Source: Agarivorans sp. TSD2052
GTDB taxonomy: Bacteria; Pseudomonadota; Gammaproteobacteria; Enterobacterales; Celerinatantimonadaceae
NCBI RefSeq assembly: GCF_023238625.1
Contig: NZ_CP096670.1
Coordinates: forward strand, 3,486,001 to 3,550,000
Length of the DNA: 64,000 nt
Direction of reading: 5' to 3'
The notes beneath the pieces were generated by a model, which worked only from the letters and a program-made list of their open reading frames with translations, was not told where the DNA came from and searched no databases. Positions 45,360 through 53,849 of the stretch are shown here, piece after piece. Every line of letters starts with the position of its first letter. Position 1 is the first letter of the stretch. The position numbers and the translations under genes are program-made.

Positions 45360-46082
45360 ATGATCAATTTAAACCAGTATTTTAGTCGTGAAAACAATCA
45401 GTTTGTGTTTAGTAGACAACAAGCCTGTGACTTCGCCAAAGGCGTAGCTAACGACTTTAACGCCATTCATGACGCCGATTCATCACGATTCTGTGTTCCA
45501 GGTGACTTATTGTTTTCCGTGATGCTGAGTGAATTAGGCATTAGCCAAGAGATGCAATTTACCTTTGCAGGTATGGTCACCGACGGTGTTCCAGTCAGTA
45601 TTCAGCAACACGATGATAGCTGCCAGTTGATTGACCAACAGGGTAAAGAGTATCTTCAATTAACCCGCAGCGGTGACAACCTAAAAGACCAAGCTATCAT
45701 TAGCGACATAGTGAAAGACTATGTGTATTTTTCAGGGCGTAACTTCCCACATATTTTAGTCCCTCTTCTAGAAGAGCAAGGCTTAATGCTTAACCGCAAA
45801 CGCCCCTTAGTGATTTACGAAAACATGAGTTTGCATTTTGACCGACTGCCTAGCAGTTCTCCCCACCTGGAGTTTGCTGGGGGAGAGTTCATTCCAAATG
45901 GGAAACGCGGTATCGCCCTGCTTAAATTTACCATCAGTGAGAATGGTGAAGCCATTGGCAGCGGACAAAAGCGTATGATTTTAGGCAGCTTACTGCCTTA
46001 TGAAAAAGCTGAAAGCGACTTGCTCATTGCCAATTACGATGCCTGTAAACAAGCTTTTATAAAGCGCCAACAAGTTCAATAA
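45360..46082 (+). CDS. DUF3581-like protein
   Basis: This 240-residue cytoplasmic protein (ATG 45360; GTG 45351 is an alternative) contains FSRQQACDFAKGVANDFNAIHDADSSRFCVPGDLLF-type sequence, which resembles hot-dog/MaoC-like proteins and the gammaproteobacterial DUF3581 family. No catalytic role is established. It is followed by a bidirectional terminator and a convergent Lrp-type regulator gene. Confidence 0.7.
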   Translation: MINLNQYFSRENNQFVFSRQQACDFAKGVANDFNAIHDADSSRFCVPGDLLFSVMLSELGISQEMQFTFAGMVTDGVPVSIQQHDDSCQLIDQQGKEYLQLTRSGDNLKDQAIISDIVKDYVYFSGRNFPHILVPLLEEQGLMLNRKRPLVIYENMSLHFDRLPSSSPHLEFAGGEFIPNGKRGIALLKFTISENGEAIGSGQKRMILGSLLPYEKAESDLLIANYDACKQAFIKRQQVQ

Positions 46083-46150
46083 TATCCGCTGTTTTAAGCA
46101 GCGCTACCGATGTTAGCTTCACCAGCCTTTGGTATCGATGATGGCACACA

Positions 46151-46180
46151 ATAACAGCGCCTTCGGCGCTGTTATTTTAT
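46151..46180. terminator. Bidirectional terminator
   Basis: ATAACAGCGCC (46151-46161) pairs with GGCGCTGTTAT (46165-46175) around a three-base loop, followed on the plus strand by TTTAT. It ends the DUF3581 gene and overlaps the last bases of the convergent regulator gene. Confidence 0.8.
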
Positions 46181-46645
46181 ATGCGACAGAGGCAGTGCAG
46201 TGTGGTTAAACACTTGCTGCAAAACAAAACTAGAGCGAACACCAGTCACCCCTTCTATTCGAGTAAGCTTACCCAATAAAAAAGCTTGGTAATGCTCCAT
46301 ATCTGGAACCACTACTTTTAGTTGATAATCAGCATCGGTTCCAGTGACCAATACACATTCCATCACTTCTTCATAGGCACTAATGATCTTTTGAAAATTT
46401 TCAAACCGCTCAGGTGTATGCCTATCCATGGAGATATGAATATAAGCAGTCAGGTTTAGGTTTAGTTTCTTCTCGTTGAGCAAGGTAACGTGCTTGGCTA
46501 TAAGGCCGGCATCTTCTAATGCCTTTACTCGTCGTGAACATGGTGAAGGAGACAAACCAATCTGCTCGGCCAATTCCAAATTACTGATCCGGCCGTTGTT
46601 TTGCATTAGGTCTAATATCTTTTTGTCTGTTCGATCTAAACGCAT
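46172..46645 (-). CDS. Lrp/AsnC-family transcriptional regulator
   Basis: This 157-residue protein has an N-terminal HTH (about 4-60: DRTDKKILDLMQNNGRIS, then LAEQIGLSPSPCSRRVKALEDAG) and a C-terminal RAM/AsnC ligand domain (about 68-150; VLVTGTDADYQLKVVVPDMEHY). It is a feast/famine regulator, likely sensing an amino acid. It is not Lrp itself by its divergent C-terminus. A possible small RNA or ORF lies divergent from it. Confidence 0.9.
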   Translation of the reverse strand: MRLDRTDKKILDLMQNNGRISNLELAEQIGLSPSPCSRRVKALEDAGLIAKHVTLLNEKKLNLNLTAYIHISMDRHTPERFENFQKIISAYEEVMECVLVTGTDADYQLKVVVPDMEHYQAFLLGKLTRIEGVTGVRSSFVLQQVFNHTALPLSHIK

Positions 46646-46769
46646 TATTGCACTACCTTTTTAAAATTTTCATCACCCGTAGCTTATTTCACCTCATTAA
46701 CAAACTATCATCAACAATTATTGCCAATAAAAGATAATAAAGCACAATTTTAGCAAACACTCACCCTCT

Positions 46770-46967
46770 ATATTTAAATACACTATGTTTAGTGAAAAAT
46801 ACACAGGAACAGCAGCAGGATTATCCTCTTGTTTGCCGCTAATGCTCTCACCAAGACGCTTAGCTCCACTCTTAAGGGCATTTACCCCGTGTCGACTAAG
46901 AGCAAAGCAATAACCCATTGCTCATGTATCCAAACTAACTAAAGGTGGCCTAGGTCACCTTTTTGTT
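46770..46967 (+). ncRNA. Candidate small transcript with its own terminator
   Basis: Between the regulator gene and tRNA-Phe a strong plus-strand terminator (46941-46966) has no annotated gene before it. A TATATTTAAAT stretch near 46770 could be its -10 region. The interval contains a 42-codon frame (ATG 46785) with no clear ribosome site and a 66-codon minus-strand frame. A small RNA, a leader peptide or a mini-protein is possible. Only the terminator is well supported. Confidence 0.25.
46941..46966 (+). terminator. Orphan intrinsic terminator
   Basis: AAAGGTG (46941-46947) pairs with CACCTTT (46956-46962), with inner CC/GG pairing, followed by TTTTG. It ends some plus-strand transcript that is not explained by a recognised gene. 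Confidence 0.75.
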
Positions 46968-47076
46968 TATTCTTTTAGCAGTTGTTGTATAGCAATTAGC
47001 CGATGCTCGATTATTTCATTTTTTTTAGCATTTTCGGTTGACTTAAACCGCCAAAATTCGTTTAATAGCGCCCGTC

Positions 47077-47152
47077 GCCCGGATAGCTCAGTCGGTAGAG
47101 CAGAGGATTGAAAATCCTCGTGTCGGTGGTTCGATTCCGCCTCCGGGCACCA
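47077..47152 (+). tRNA. tRNA-Phe (GAA)
   Basis: GCCCGGATAGCTCAGTCGG begins the gene. The anticodon loop is ATTGAAAAT with anticodon GAA, the T-arm is GGTGGTTCGATTCCGCC and the encoded CCA is at 47150-47152. Length 76. Confidence 0.97.
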
Positions 47153-47158
47153 CCTTTA

Positions 47159-47187
47159 AAAAGCCTGCATTTATGCAGGCTTTTTTC
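47159..47187 (+). terminator. Terminator of tRNA-Phe
   Basis: AAGCCTGCAT (47161-47170) pairs with ATGCAGGCTT (47173-47182), followed by TTTTCG. It lies directly after the tRNA. Confidence 0.9.
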
Positions 47188-47291
47188 GTTTCAGAACTAA
47201 AATAACTTTACGCTATCGCTATACGGCTCAGCTAGCTAAACTACCTAACACCATTGGTTCTTCCCATGCCCACGATTTCAAGGAATGAAAT

Positions 47292-48452
47292 ATGCGCCTC
47301 TCTTCTCTGTTTGCATCAATACCACTGCTGCTTTCCATGGGACATGCTCAGGCTGATTTTTTTGAGCAGTTTGTTGACCCAACTGATGGTCGAATGGATG
47401 CGAGTCAGTGGTTAATGGATAACGCCGTTGGATTTTTACCCGTGCCTATAATTATTACCGACCCTGCAGTGGGTTATGGTGGAGGTTTAGTCTTAGCGTT
47501 CTTTCATCAGAATGAAGCGCAAGAAAATAGCGAGCAAATAGACGAAGACCCTAACGCACCGCTAAAGCTTACGCCTAGTGTGTCTGGCTTGTTAGGCTTG
47601 GCCACCGAGAACGGTACCCGCAGCGCGGGAGCCTTTCACATGGGGATATGGAAACAAGATAGCATTCGCTATATAGGTGCTATAGCTGGGATAGATGCCA
47701 ACATAGACAGTTTTCGCCTACCCAGCGATGGAATCATTGGCGATATCCCAATTAGAGTAAACTTAAAAGGCACTTACTTGCTGCAGCAAATTCGCTTTCG
47801 CTTAGGCGATAGCCCCTGGTTTGCCGGTGCAAAATATACCTATTTGGATAGTGATAGTGCCTTTTCTATCGGCGATCTCCCCGACTACTTAAGCCCTCAG
47901 TTAAGCATGAAAGATGGCGGTTTAAGCTTGCTATTGAACTACGATACTCGCGACAACTCCTTTAGCCCCAACCAAGGTTTATACGGCAATGTTAGCTATG
48001 CAAAACATGCCGACTACTTTGGCGGGGATAGCGACTACGCCATTACCTCTGGTGAGTTCTCTGGCTTTAGCTATTTAGGTAACAGTTTTCAAGGCTCGAT
48101 GCGTTTATCCGCCGCTAGTGCGCATGGTGATACGCCCTACTACGCCCTCCCTTTTATCGATATGCGCGGCATACCCGCCATGCGCTATCAAGGTGAACGT
48201 ATGGCAACCCTGCAAGGTGAACTGCGTTACGACTTTGATGCTCGCTGGTCTGCTGTGGTATTCGGAGGTGTAGGCCAAGCCTTCAATTCACAACAAAACC
48301 TCGGAGATACACCCAATCGTTATGCTAAAGGCCTTGGGTTTCGCTATTTAATGGCAAGACGCTTTAATCTTCGCACTGGTATCGACGTTGCCCGTGGCCC
48401 AGAAGATACCACCTTACACTTTATTGTGGGGGCAGGCTGGTCTGATTTTTAA
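47292..48452 (+). CDS. BamA/TamA-like outer-membrane protein, second in window
   Basis: This 386-residue protein has a signal peptide (about 1-21). FLPVPIIITDPAVGYGGGL (about 48-66) begins the barrel; this motif is typical of single-barrel D15/surface-antigen proteins without POTRA domains. MRGIPAMRYQGERMATLQGELRYDF (about 292-316) contains the lid-loop region. It ends with GWSDF. It is a distinct subfamily from the protein at 8791. Client and function are unknown. Confidence 0.85.
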   Translation: MRLSSLFASIPLLLSMGHAQADFFEQFVDPTDGRMDASQWLMDNAVGFLPVPIIITDPAVGYGGGLVLAFFHQNEAQENSEQIDEDPNAPLKLTPSVSGLLGLATENGTRSAGAFHMGIWKQDSIRYIGAIAGIDANIDSFRLPSDGIIGDIPIRVNLKGTYLLQQIRFRLGDSPWFAGAKYTYLDSDSAFSIGDLPDYLSPQLSMKDGGLSLLLNYDTRDNSFSPNQGLYGNVSYAKHADYFGGDSDYAITSGEFSGFSYLGNSFQGSMRLSAASAHGDTPYYALPFIDMRGIPAMRYQGERMATLQGELRYDFDARWSAVVFGGVGQAFNSQQNLGDTPNRYAKGLGFRYLMARRFNLRTGIDVARGPEDTTLHFIVGAGWSDF

Positions 48453-48527
48453 GCAAGCTTAAGCCAATTGTTGACTTTTTGTTAACAACAAGCTCTACTG
48501 GTAAGACCTCTTTAAATAGGAGCAGTT

Positions 48528-49004
48528 ATGCTACCCAGTATTCGCAAAGCCAACTTAATGCTCAGCTTGTTTGGCATGTTTAAGGTGCCATTGATTTGGT
48601 ATTGTCGCCCCAAAATTTTGCAAATGGATGAGCAAAAGGTGGTGGTGAAAATACCTCTAAAACGAAGAACAAAAAACCACTTAAATAGTATGTATTTCGG
48701 AACCTTAGCGGTGGGCGCTGATGTTGCAGGCGGCTTTTTAGCCATTGCCAAAGCTGAACAACATGGCAAAAAAGTATCGTTAGCCTTCAAGGAGGTTGAA
48801 GGTAAATTTTTAAAACGCCCTGAAGCTGATGTGATTTTCACTTGTACAGATGGCTTGTTAATAGACCAAATGTTAGAACAAACTATGGCGAGTGGCGAGC
48901 GCGTGAATCAAGCGGTGACAATTAATGCTACCTGCCCATCAATAAGTGGTGAAGACATCGTTGCGACCTTCTTACTCACTCTTTCACTAAAGGCTGTCCC
49001 TTAG
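48528..49004 (+). CDS. DUF4442 / PaaI-like hot-dog protein
   Basis: This 158-residue cytoplasmic protein has the hot-dog thioesterase-like pattern of DUF4442: RRTKNHLNSMYFGTLAVGADVAGG (about 45-68), where the N-H-x-x-x-x-F-G helix is typical. It may be an acyl-CoA thioesterase; the catalytic acid is not certain. AGGAG precedes ATG 48528. It stands alone before a convergent gene. Confidence 0.83.
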   Translation: MLPSIRKANLMLSLFGMFKVPLIWYCRPKILQMDEQKVVVKIPLKRRTKNHLNSMYFGTLAVGADVAGGFLAIAKAEQHGKKVSLAFKEVEGKFLKRPEADVIFTCTDGLLIDQMLEQTMASGERVNQAVTINATCPSISGEDIVATFLLTLSLKAVP

Positions 49005-49042
49005 CGAGGGTTAACGCCAAGTGACAAGCGCTTTGACAACTT

Positions 49043-49062
49043 TGCCGGTCTCCTTACCGGCA
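49043..49062. terminator. Possible terminator hairpin between convergent genes
   Basis: TGCCGGT (49043-49049) pairs with ACCGGCA (49056-49062). There is no clear U-run on either side, so its activity is uncertain. Confidence 0.4.
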
Positions 49063-49069
49063 TGTCTAA

Positions 49070-50548
49070 CTATATGTCGTATTTGATGTTGAGCAGACGG
49101 TAAAGCCTCTCTGATAAACGCTTAAATGCACTACTCCCTGGGTTTTTGTTAGTGAGTTGCTGGTCTTTTTGCCACACTAACGCTTGTTGTTCATTAAGCG
49201 ATACCCGCCAAAATCTTTGTTGCTGGTTTTTTAATAGATAAGCCTTTAACTGTAGGGCAAAGGTTCTGCTATTAATCAACAATCCCAACTCCATATTCAA
49301 AAAGTTTGAACGAGGGTCAAAATTGGATGAGCCTATATAACTTAGCCGCTGATCAACAATGAAAGCCTTATTGTGGTAGTAGGTCTTTACTTGATGGTAG
49401 TAATCCGGATGTTCAGCCTGTTTAGCGTATTCAAATAGTTGGTGAGCGAGACCAGCCAACTCTTCTCGATGTTTAGCGTAATAGGCACCAACAAAGGGTG
49501 AGTCATTAGACGCTGAAGAATTGGTCAGTAAAGTCAGTGCTACGCCATTATCTGATAAAACCTTCAAGCTGGAAAAACTGTCTTCACTGGGTACTAAATA
49601 GGGAGTAGAGATCAATATACTGCTACTACTGGCTAAACAAGCACCTAGCACCGATTGCATCCGCGAACGAAGATAAGGCTGAGAGTCTGTTAACTTATCT
49701 AAAGAATCGAACAGCGGCATGACTTCCGCTGTACTGTAGTCAGGGGATGTTAACTGCCTGATTTGTTGCTCAATGTGTTGTAATTCAGGCTGACGCTTTT
49801 TTATGATAGACAGATAGTCAGCTAAAAAAGTGGCTTGATTGGCTTTCGGTGTAGCTTTGATGACCCGCCAAACATCTCTAACATGCTCACTTGACCATAG
49901 ACGTTGAAAATTACGTTCAAACTCTCTGATACTTTCACCTTTCACCATAACATCTAAGTCAAAAAAATTGGCTTTTTTGCTATATCCAAAATAGCTATCT
50001 CCAATATTCCGACCACCAAGAATCATCACTTCACCATCAACGTTAAAGAACTTTTCGTGTAGTCGGTGATTCAGCCGTTGCTTAGCCACTTGGAAATTAA
50101 ATGCTCGACTAAACCAGCCTAATTGACGGCTATCGAAAGGGTTGAAAATTCGTATGTGTATATTACTGTGCTCGGCCAACTCAACTAACCAGCGATCTTC
50201 AAACTCCATTAAGTCATCTAATACTAAGCGCACTTTAACGCCGCGATCTGCTGCATTGAGTAATTCACGGTAAAGGTATGCTCCCACTAAATCATGGTCC
50301 CAGGTAAAGTACTCGAGTTGAATATAATGTTTGGCTTGGCGAACAGCCTCAATCCGCCGTGCCAATGCTTCAGGCGCAGTGGGCAATAGATACACCTCAG
50401 ACAACACAGTTTGTGGCTGCCAAGTTTTATCAAAATCGACTGGCCGTGGTGGTGGTGCAGATGAGCAAGCAATACAGCTAATCACCATTAACAGCAATAC
50501 CGCGTGCCTATAACAATGCGTTAAAAACCAAGAAGTGGAGATATACAT
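49070..50548 (-). CDS. Phospholipase D-family lipoprotein (cardiolipin synthase-like)
   Basis: This 492-residue predicted lipoprotein (lipobox SCIAC, Cys28) has two HKD motifs: HEKFFNVD with GGRNIGD (about 163-180) and HNKAFIVD with GSSNFDPRS (about 389-410), the paired active sites of the PLD superfamily. The layout resembles ClsC/YmdC-like enzymes, which make or remodel cardiolipin, but envelope anchoring through a lipid is notable. It is a single-gene unit, with a 168-base gap to the gene upstream. Confidence 0.9.
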   Translation of the reverse strand: MYISTSWFLTHCYRHAVLLLMVISCIACSSAPPPRPVDFDKTWQPQTVLSEVYLLPTAPEALARRIEAVRQAKHYIQLEYFTWDHDLVGAYLYRELLNAADRGVKVRLVLDDLMEFEDRWLVELAEHSNIHIRIFNPFDSRQLGWFSRAFNFQVAKQRLNHRLHEKFFNVDGEVMILGGRNIGDSYFGYSKKANFFDLDVMVKGESIREFERNFQRLWSSEHVRDVWRVIKATPKANQATFLADYLSIIKKRQPELQHIEQQIRQLTSPDYSTAEVMPLFDSLDKLTDSQPYLRSRMQSVLGACLASSSSILISTPYLVPSEDSFSSLKVLSDNGVALTLLTNSSASNDSPFVGAYYAKHREELAGLAHQLFEYAKQAEHPDYYHQVKTYYHNKAFIVDQRLSYIGSSNFDPRSNFLNMELGLLINSRTFALQLKAYLLKNQQQRFWRVSLNEQQALVWQKDQQLTNKNPGSSAFKRLSERLYRLLNIKYDI

Positions 50549-50607
50549 AACGTTGCCAACCGACGAAAACTCAAATGCTAGGGGCTTTTACTGCGCTCTA
50601 GACTTAG

Positions 50608-50639
50608 CTTAACGCTAGACAAGTATGCTTAGCGTTAAG
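50608..50639. repeat. 10-bp inverted repeat
   Basis: CTTAACGCTA (50608-50617) pairs with TAGCGTTAAG (50630-50639) around a 12-base loop, in the gap between two minus-strand genes. No U-run follows. It may be a terminator for the upstream gene or an operator for the downstream one. Confidence 0.45.
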
Positions 50640-50716
50640 ATGAACAGTCGCAGTAAAGAAGAGGTAACTAAGTGCTAACGCACTTTGGTTTGTTTGATGC
50701 GTTACTAAGCCTTCAC

Positions 50717-52363
50717 TTAGAAACGGTAACTAAAATTTAAGGTGGCTGCGGTACGGTCTTCACCTTTACTAATAATGCCGGTTAGATTGTAGTGTTTGCC
50801 AATTTCTTTATTGAAGCCAATAAGGTAAGCCCACTGGTTAATATCAACTCCCACGTCATAATCCATTTCAGTGTCACCAATCATGACGGTACCGGTCATG
50901 CTATTTGAATAACCTTGGTATTCTGCGCCAATAAAAAACTGGGTGCGGTATTGTTGTAATTGGTAACCCAGCATAGGTTGAGCGGTGACTAAGCTACCGC
51001 TATCGCCTGAACCACCTACTAATTGAGTCACTGTGTAAGTGCCTGTTAATGATGCAAAGAATTCCTTATAACCCACCGCTAAGGTTGTACCGACACCGTA
51101 CAAGTCATACTCGAGGTGCAGTGGAACAGTAAAGTTGAACTCTGGTACGTTAATCTGTTCGCCTAAACATTTGTCGCCAATTACCACGCCCAAACACTGA
51201 TCGATACCATTGAAGTGGGCATCAACATCGGCGTCTACGTTCACCTTACCTACTAAACCAAACACATTCCAAAACGGCAAAATATAGACATCACCACGCA
51301 GGGTATAGCTTTCAGTGCTCACTTCGGCATGCGACTTTTCAGGGTCAAAAATCGAGTCTAATATCTCGTGCGGTATGTTAAATACGCTAAAGCTAGAGAA
51401 GTCGACGTTCATATCTTGGTTACGGTAAGCCACAGAGATACCGTAAGGTAGCGGAGTATCAATGCCTTTACGTTTTACAAAGTCTCCCATAATAGGAAAT
51501 ACCCGATGCAGTTTAACTTCTGACTCTCGAATATCAGGATGATTAAGCTCTGTGAACATTTGTTCTTGTTCAACTACGGCGCCTAGATCATCATGATAAA
51601 AAGCCACTGGCGTGATAAGCATATTCAGTTCACAGGGCTTACCTTTACACACACCACTTGCCTTCACTTCTTTCTTTTTTATAACGTACTGACCATTATC
51701 TAATTGATTAAACTGTATTTCTTGCCGGTATTTTTCAACCTTACCATAGGGGTGCTTAAAGCTTTGAGTATTAGAAATAACCATTTTTTGCACCTGGCCA
51801 TGCTGTAAAAACATATCTACTTTCATAAAACGAAAGTAAGCAATATCTTGTGGCAGCGCGTATTTTGAGTAGTTAAACCTCACCACATCTTGGCCTAATT
51901 TATTGACGGTATGCTTGACTGAATCTCGGTCATAAATACTGGCATGCTGACGCAGTTTGTATTCAGTTAAGGCGAGGTCTTCTAGGTCTTTTAATACCTT
52001 TTTTCTACCGTCCAGTTTGCTAGGGTCATATTTGATACTGAGTTTAATATTGCCCTTAACGTCTTCGCTAGTGACTAAGAACACTTCTGATTTCTTAACC
52101 TTATCGCCCACCGTATACGTTTTATCCAAGTGCTCGATAAAGTTAGCTGATTGGCCCAAAGAGCTTAATGCGAAACCCGGTAATTTCTCGGGAATATTCA
52201 GCGTTTTAAACACATCGCGCTGCTGGTTAGTTTCCGCTAACTCGGTGTGTTCACTATCGTTAGCCATTACCGGTGCAACCACTATCGGTGCAGCGATTAT
52301 CAACGCTGCCCACGCAACTTTATGAAATATTTGAGTTATTGTATAAGCGTTATAAGTTTTCAT
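50717..52363 (-). CDS. Large outer-membrane barrel protein, paralogue of 5695
   Basis: This 548-residue protein (ATG 52363) has a signal peptide with a long n-region (ends near VMA). The first 280 residues form a soluble domain rich in strands and basic residues that I do not recognise. The C-terminal 250 residues match the small barrel at 5695-6555: YTLRGDVYILPFWNVFGLVG, GVGTTLAVGYKEFF and a final NFSYRF with terminal Phe. The function is unknown. It is divergent from the PEP-CTERM gene. Confidence 0.8.
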   Translation of the reverse strand: MKTYNAYTITQIFHKVAWAALIIAAPIVVAPVMANDSEHTELAETNQQRDVFKTLNIPEKLPGFALSSLGQSANFIEHLDKTYTVGDKVKKSEVFLVTSEDVKGNIKLSIKYDPSKLDGRKKVLKDLEDLALTEYKLRQHASIYDRDSVKHTVNKLGQDVVRFNYSKYALPQDIAYFRFMKVDMFLQHGQVQKMVISNTQSFKHPYGKVEKYRQEIQFNQLDNGQYVIKKKEVKASGVCKGKPCELNMLITPVAFYHDDLGAVVEQEQMFTELNHPDIRESEVKLHRVFPIMGDFVKRKGIDTPLPYGISVAYRNQDMNVDFSSFSVFNIPHEILDSIFDPEKSHAEVSTESYTLRGDVYILPFWNVFGLVGKVNVDADVDAHFNGIDQCLGVVIGDKCLGEQINVPEFNFTVPLHLEYDLYGVGTTLAVGYKEFFASLTGTYTVTQLVGGSGDSGSLVTAQPMLGYQLQQYRTQFFIGAEYQGYSNSMTGTVMIGDTEMDYDVGVDINQWAYLIGFNKEIGKHYNLTGIISKGEDRTAATLNFSYRF

Positions 52364-52801
52364 GTTGTCTCTACATTTAAAATAATTAGTGAAAACCAAC
52401 AAAACGTAACCTAGCTAACTCCATCTAAACTCTGCCGTTAAGCTGAATTAAATTTGCCTTGAGCAAAAATTTAAAGCTGTACCTAAAGCGAAGGACATAA
52501 GAACAACTGTTATGTCGCGCTGTTGGGAGAGATATTAAGGGGGATTGAAAAATTGTGACAATCAGCTTTGAAGGATCGAATCCTCAACAAATAGCCACGC
52601 ACTAATAAACTACTTCGCTGATGAATAAACCGACACGTTGCAATATGCGAAAGAGCCTCTAACTGAGGCAATATTTTTGACTCAAGCCAGAAAAATAGGA
52701 TGTATCTTGCTGAATTTTAATAAGATAATAACATTGGCATAAAAATAGATAAGGATCAGTATTAAGGCCGATTAAGGCATCATTTAGTAACAGGATTCAT
52801 T
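52364..52801. other. Intergenic region between divergent envelope genes
   Basis: About 440 bases with the promoters of both flanking genes. No repeat, RNA or small gene is recognised. CAGGATTC just before ATG 52802 provides its ribosome site. Confidence 0.4.
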
Positions 52802-53545
52802 ATGCTAAAACCAATAATTAGAAACACGTTAACCACCGTCATTTACCCTATGTTACTGGCTAGCGTACTGATATCCTTCACCAGCCAAGCGGGTATTATC
52901 TATACGATAGAAAAGCCAGCTATCCAAAGCTCTCAAGTTAACGGTCTAAGCCAAACTGAAAATTTCGACAACCTAGCCACCCGCGATTTACACAATGGTT
53001 ACCAGACTTATTTTGGTAAATACACGGTCAATAAAGGCAGTGCCAGCATCAGAAAATTTGGCGTATATGGTGGTGCGTTTGGCGAAGGTAAGTACCTATT
53101 CATCCCTAATAACAGCGCTGTTACCCTAAGTTTTGATCTTGCAGTAGGATACTTTGGCTTCTGGTGGAGTGCCGGTGATAGTGGCAATCAACTGAGCATT
53201 ACGACCCAATCTGAAAACTTGCAGTTTGTGACCAATCAAATTTTAGACGCGGCGGTACTCGAGCCAGAACACTACGGTAGCCCAACGAGCGTTAAAGGCA
53301 ATAAACGAGAACCCTATGGTTATGTCAACCTATTTGCTGAATCAGAAGCAGATAAAATCACCTCTATTAGCTTTTTTGGTCGAAACTTTGAAACCGATAA
53401 CCACACTGTCAGCATTCAGCGCGAGGCCATCACCGGTCGTTCTTTAGCGCCTGCTAGCGTGCCAGAGCCTAAAACATGGTGGTTAATTGGTTTAGGCCTT
53501 GTGTTGCTAGGCTTGAGCCGAATCAGAGCAACGCGAAGAAAATAA
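52802..53545 (+). CDS. PEP-CTERM sorting-domain protein
   Basis: This 247-residue protein has an N-terminal signal (about 1-29, ending SQA) and a C-terminal PEP-CTERM tail: VPEPKTWWLIGLGLVLLG followed by a basic end (RIRATRRK). Such proteins are cut and anchored or released by an exosortase, usually together with exopolysaccharide. The body is beta-rich with FGFWWSAGDSGN, typical of PEP-CTERM lectin-like proteins. No exosortase or polysaccharide genes are in the window, so the sorting enzyme must be elsewhere. Confidence 0.87.
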   Translation: MLKPIIRNTLTTVIYPMLLASVLISFTSQAGIIYTIEKPAIQSSQVNGLSQTENFDNLATRDLHNGYQTYFGKYTVNKGSASIRKFGVYGGAFGEGKYLFIPNNSAVTLSFDLAVGYFGFWWSAGDSGNQLSITTQSENLQFVTNQILDAAVLEPEHYGSPTSVKGNKREPYGYVNLFAESEADKITSISFFGRNFETDNHTVSIQREAITGRSLAPASVPEPKTWWLIGLGLVLLGLSRIRATRRK

Positions 53546-53849
53546 CCACAAGGGCTGTTTGTCGGCTGAGTATGAAGTTGTATAAAAATTTAGTGACACC
53601 TATTAATCCACTAATCCTCCGACAGGCTGGCATGTAAGCGCGAGGCTAGCCAGTCGCCTTTGATACCGAAGCAGCCCTCCAAGCCCTTGCGCCTAAAAGT
53701 GGTAGCTATTGGCACAGTATTAACAGTGAATTAACGACTGATTTAAATAAAAATTGAAATATTTAATGCAAATGAGTTTGATTCTCATTTGCGTTATGTA
53801 TAATGCGGCTTTGTTAATCTTAACAGGATAAGGACAAAGCCTGATCACC
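53546..53849 (+). other. Promoter region of the haem receptor gene
   Basis: The first 200 bases show no gene. The last 90 contain the Fur box (53768-53792), a TATAAT (53799-53804) and AAGGA before ATG 53850. Confidence 0.5.
53768..53804 (+). promoter_or_regulatory. Fur box and -10 of the haem receptor gene
   Basis: A perfect inverted repeat GCAAATGAG-N7-CTCATTTGC (53768-53776 and 53784-53792) is a classic Fur-type site. It overlaps the expected -35 (TTTGAT 53777-53782, 16 bases before TATAAT 53799-53804). Iron-bound Fur should repress the receptor. Confidence 0.85.

Noticed and set aside
46718..46918. 66-codon minus-strand frame
   Set aside because: It is opposite to a probable plus-strand transcript with a terminator, and has no ribosome site.
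47292..48452. BamA itself
   Set aside because: Too short and lacking POTRA domains; it is a single-barrel member of the wider family.
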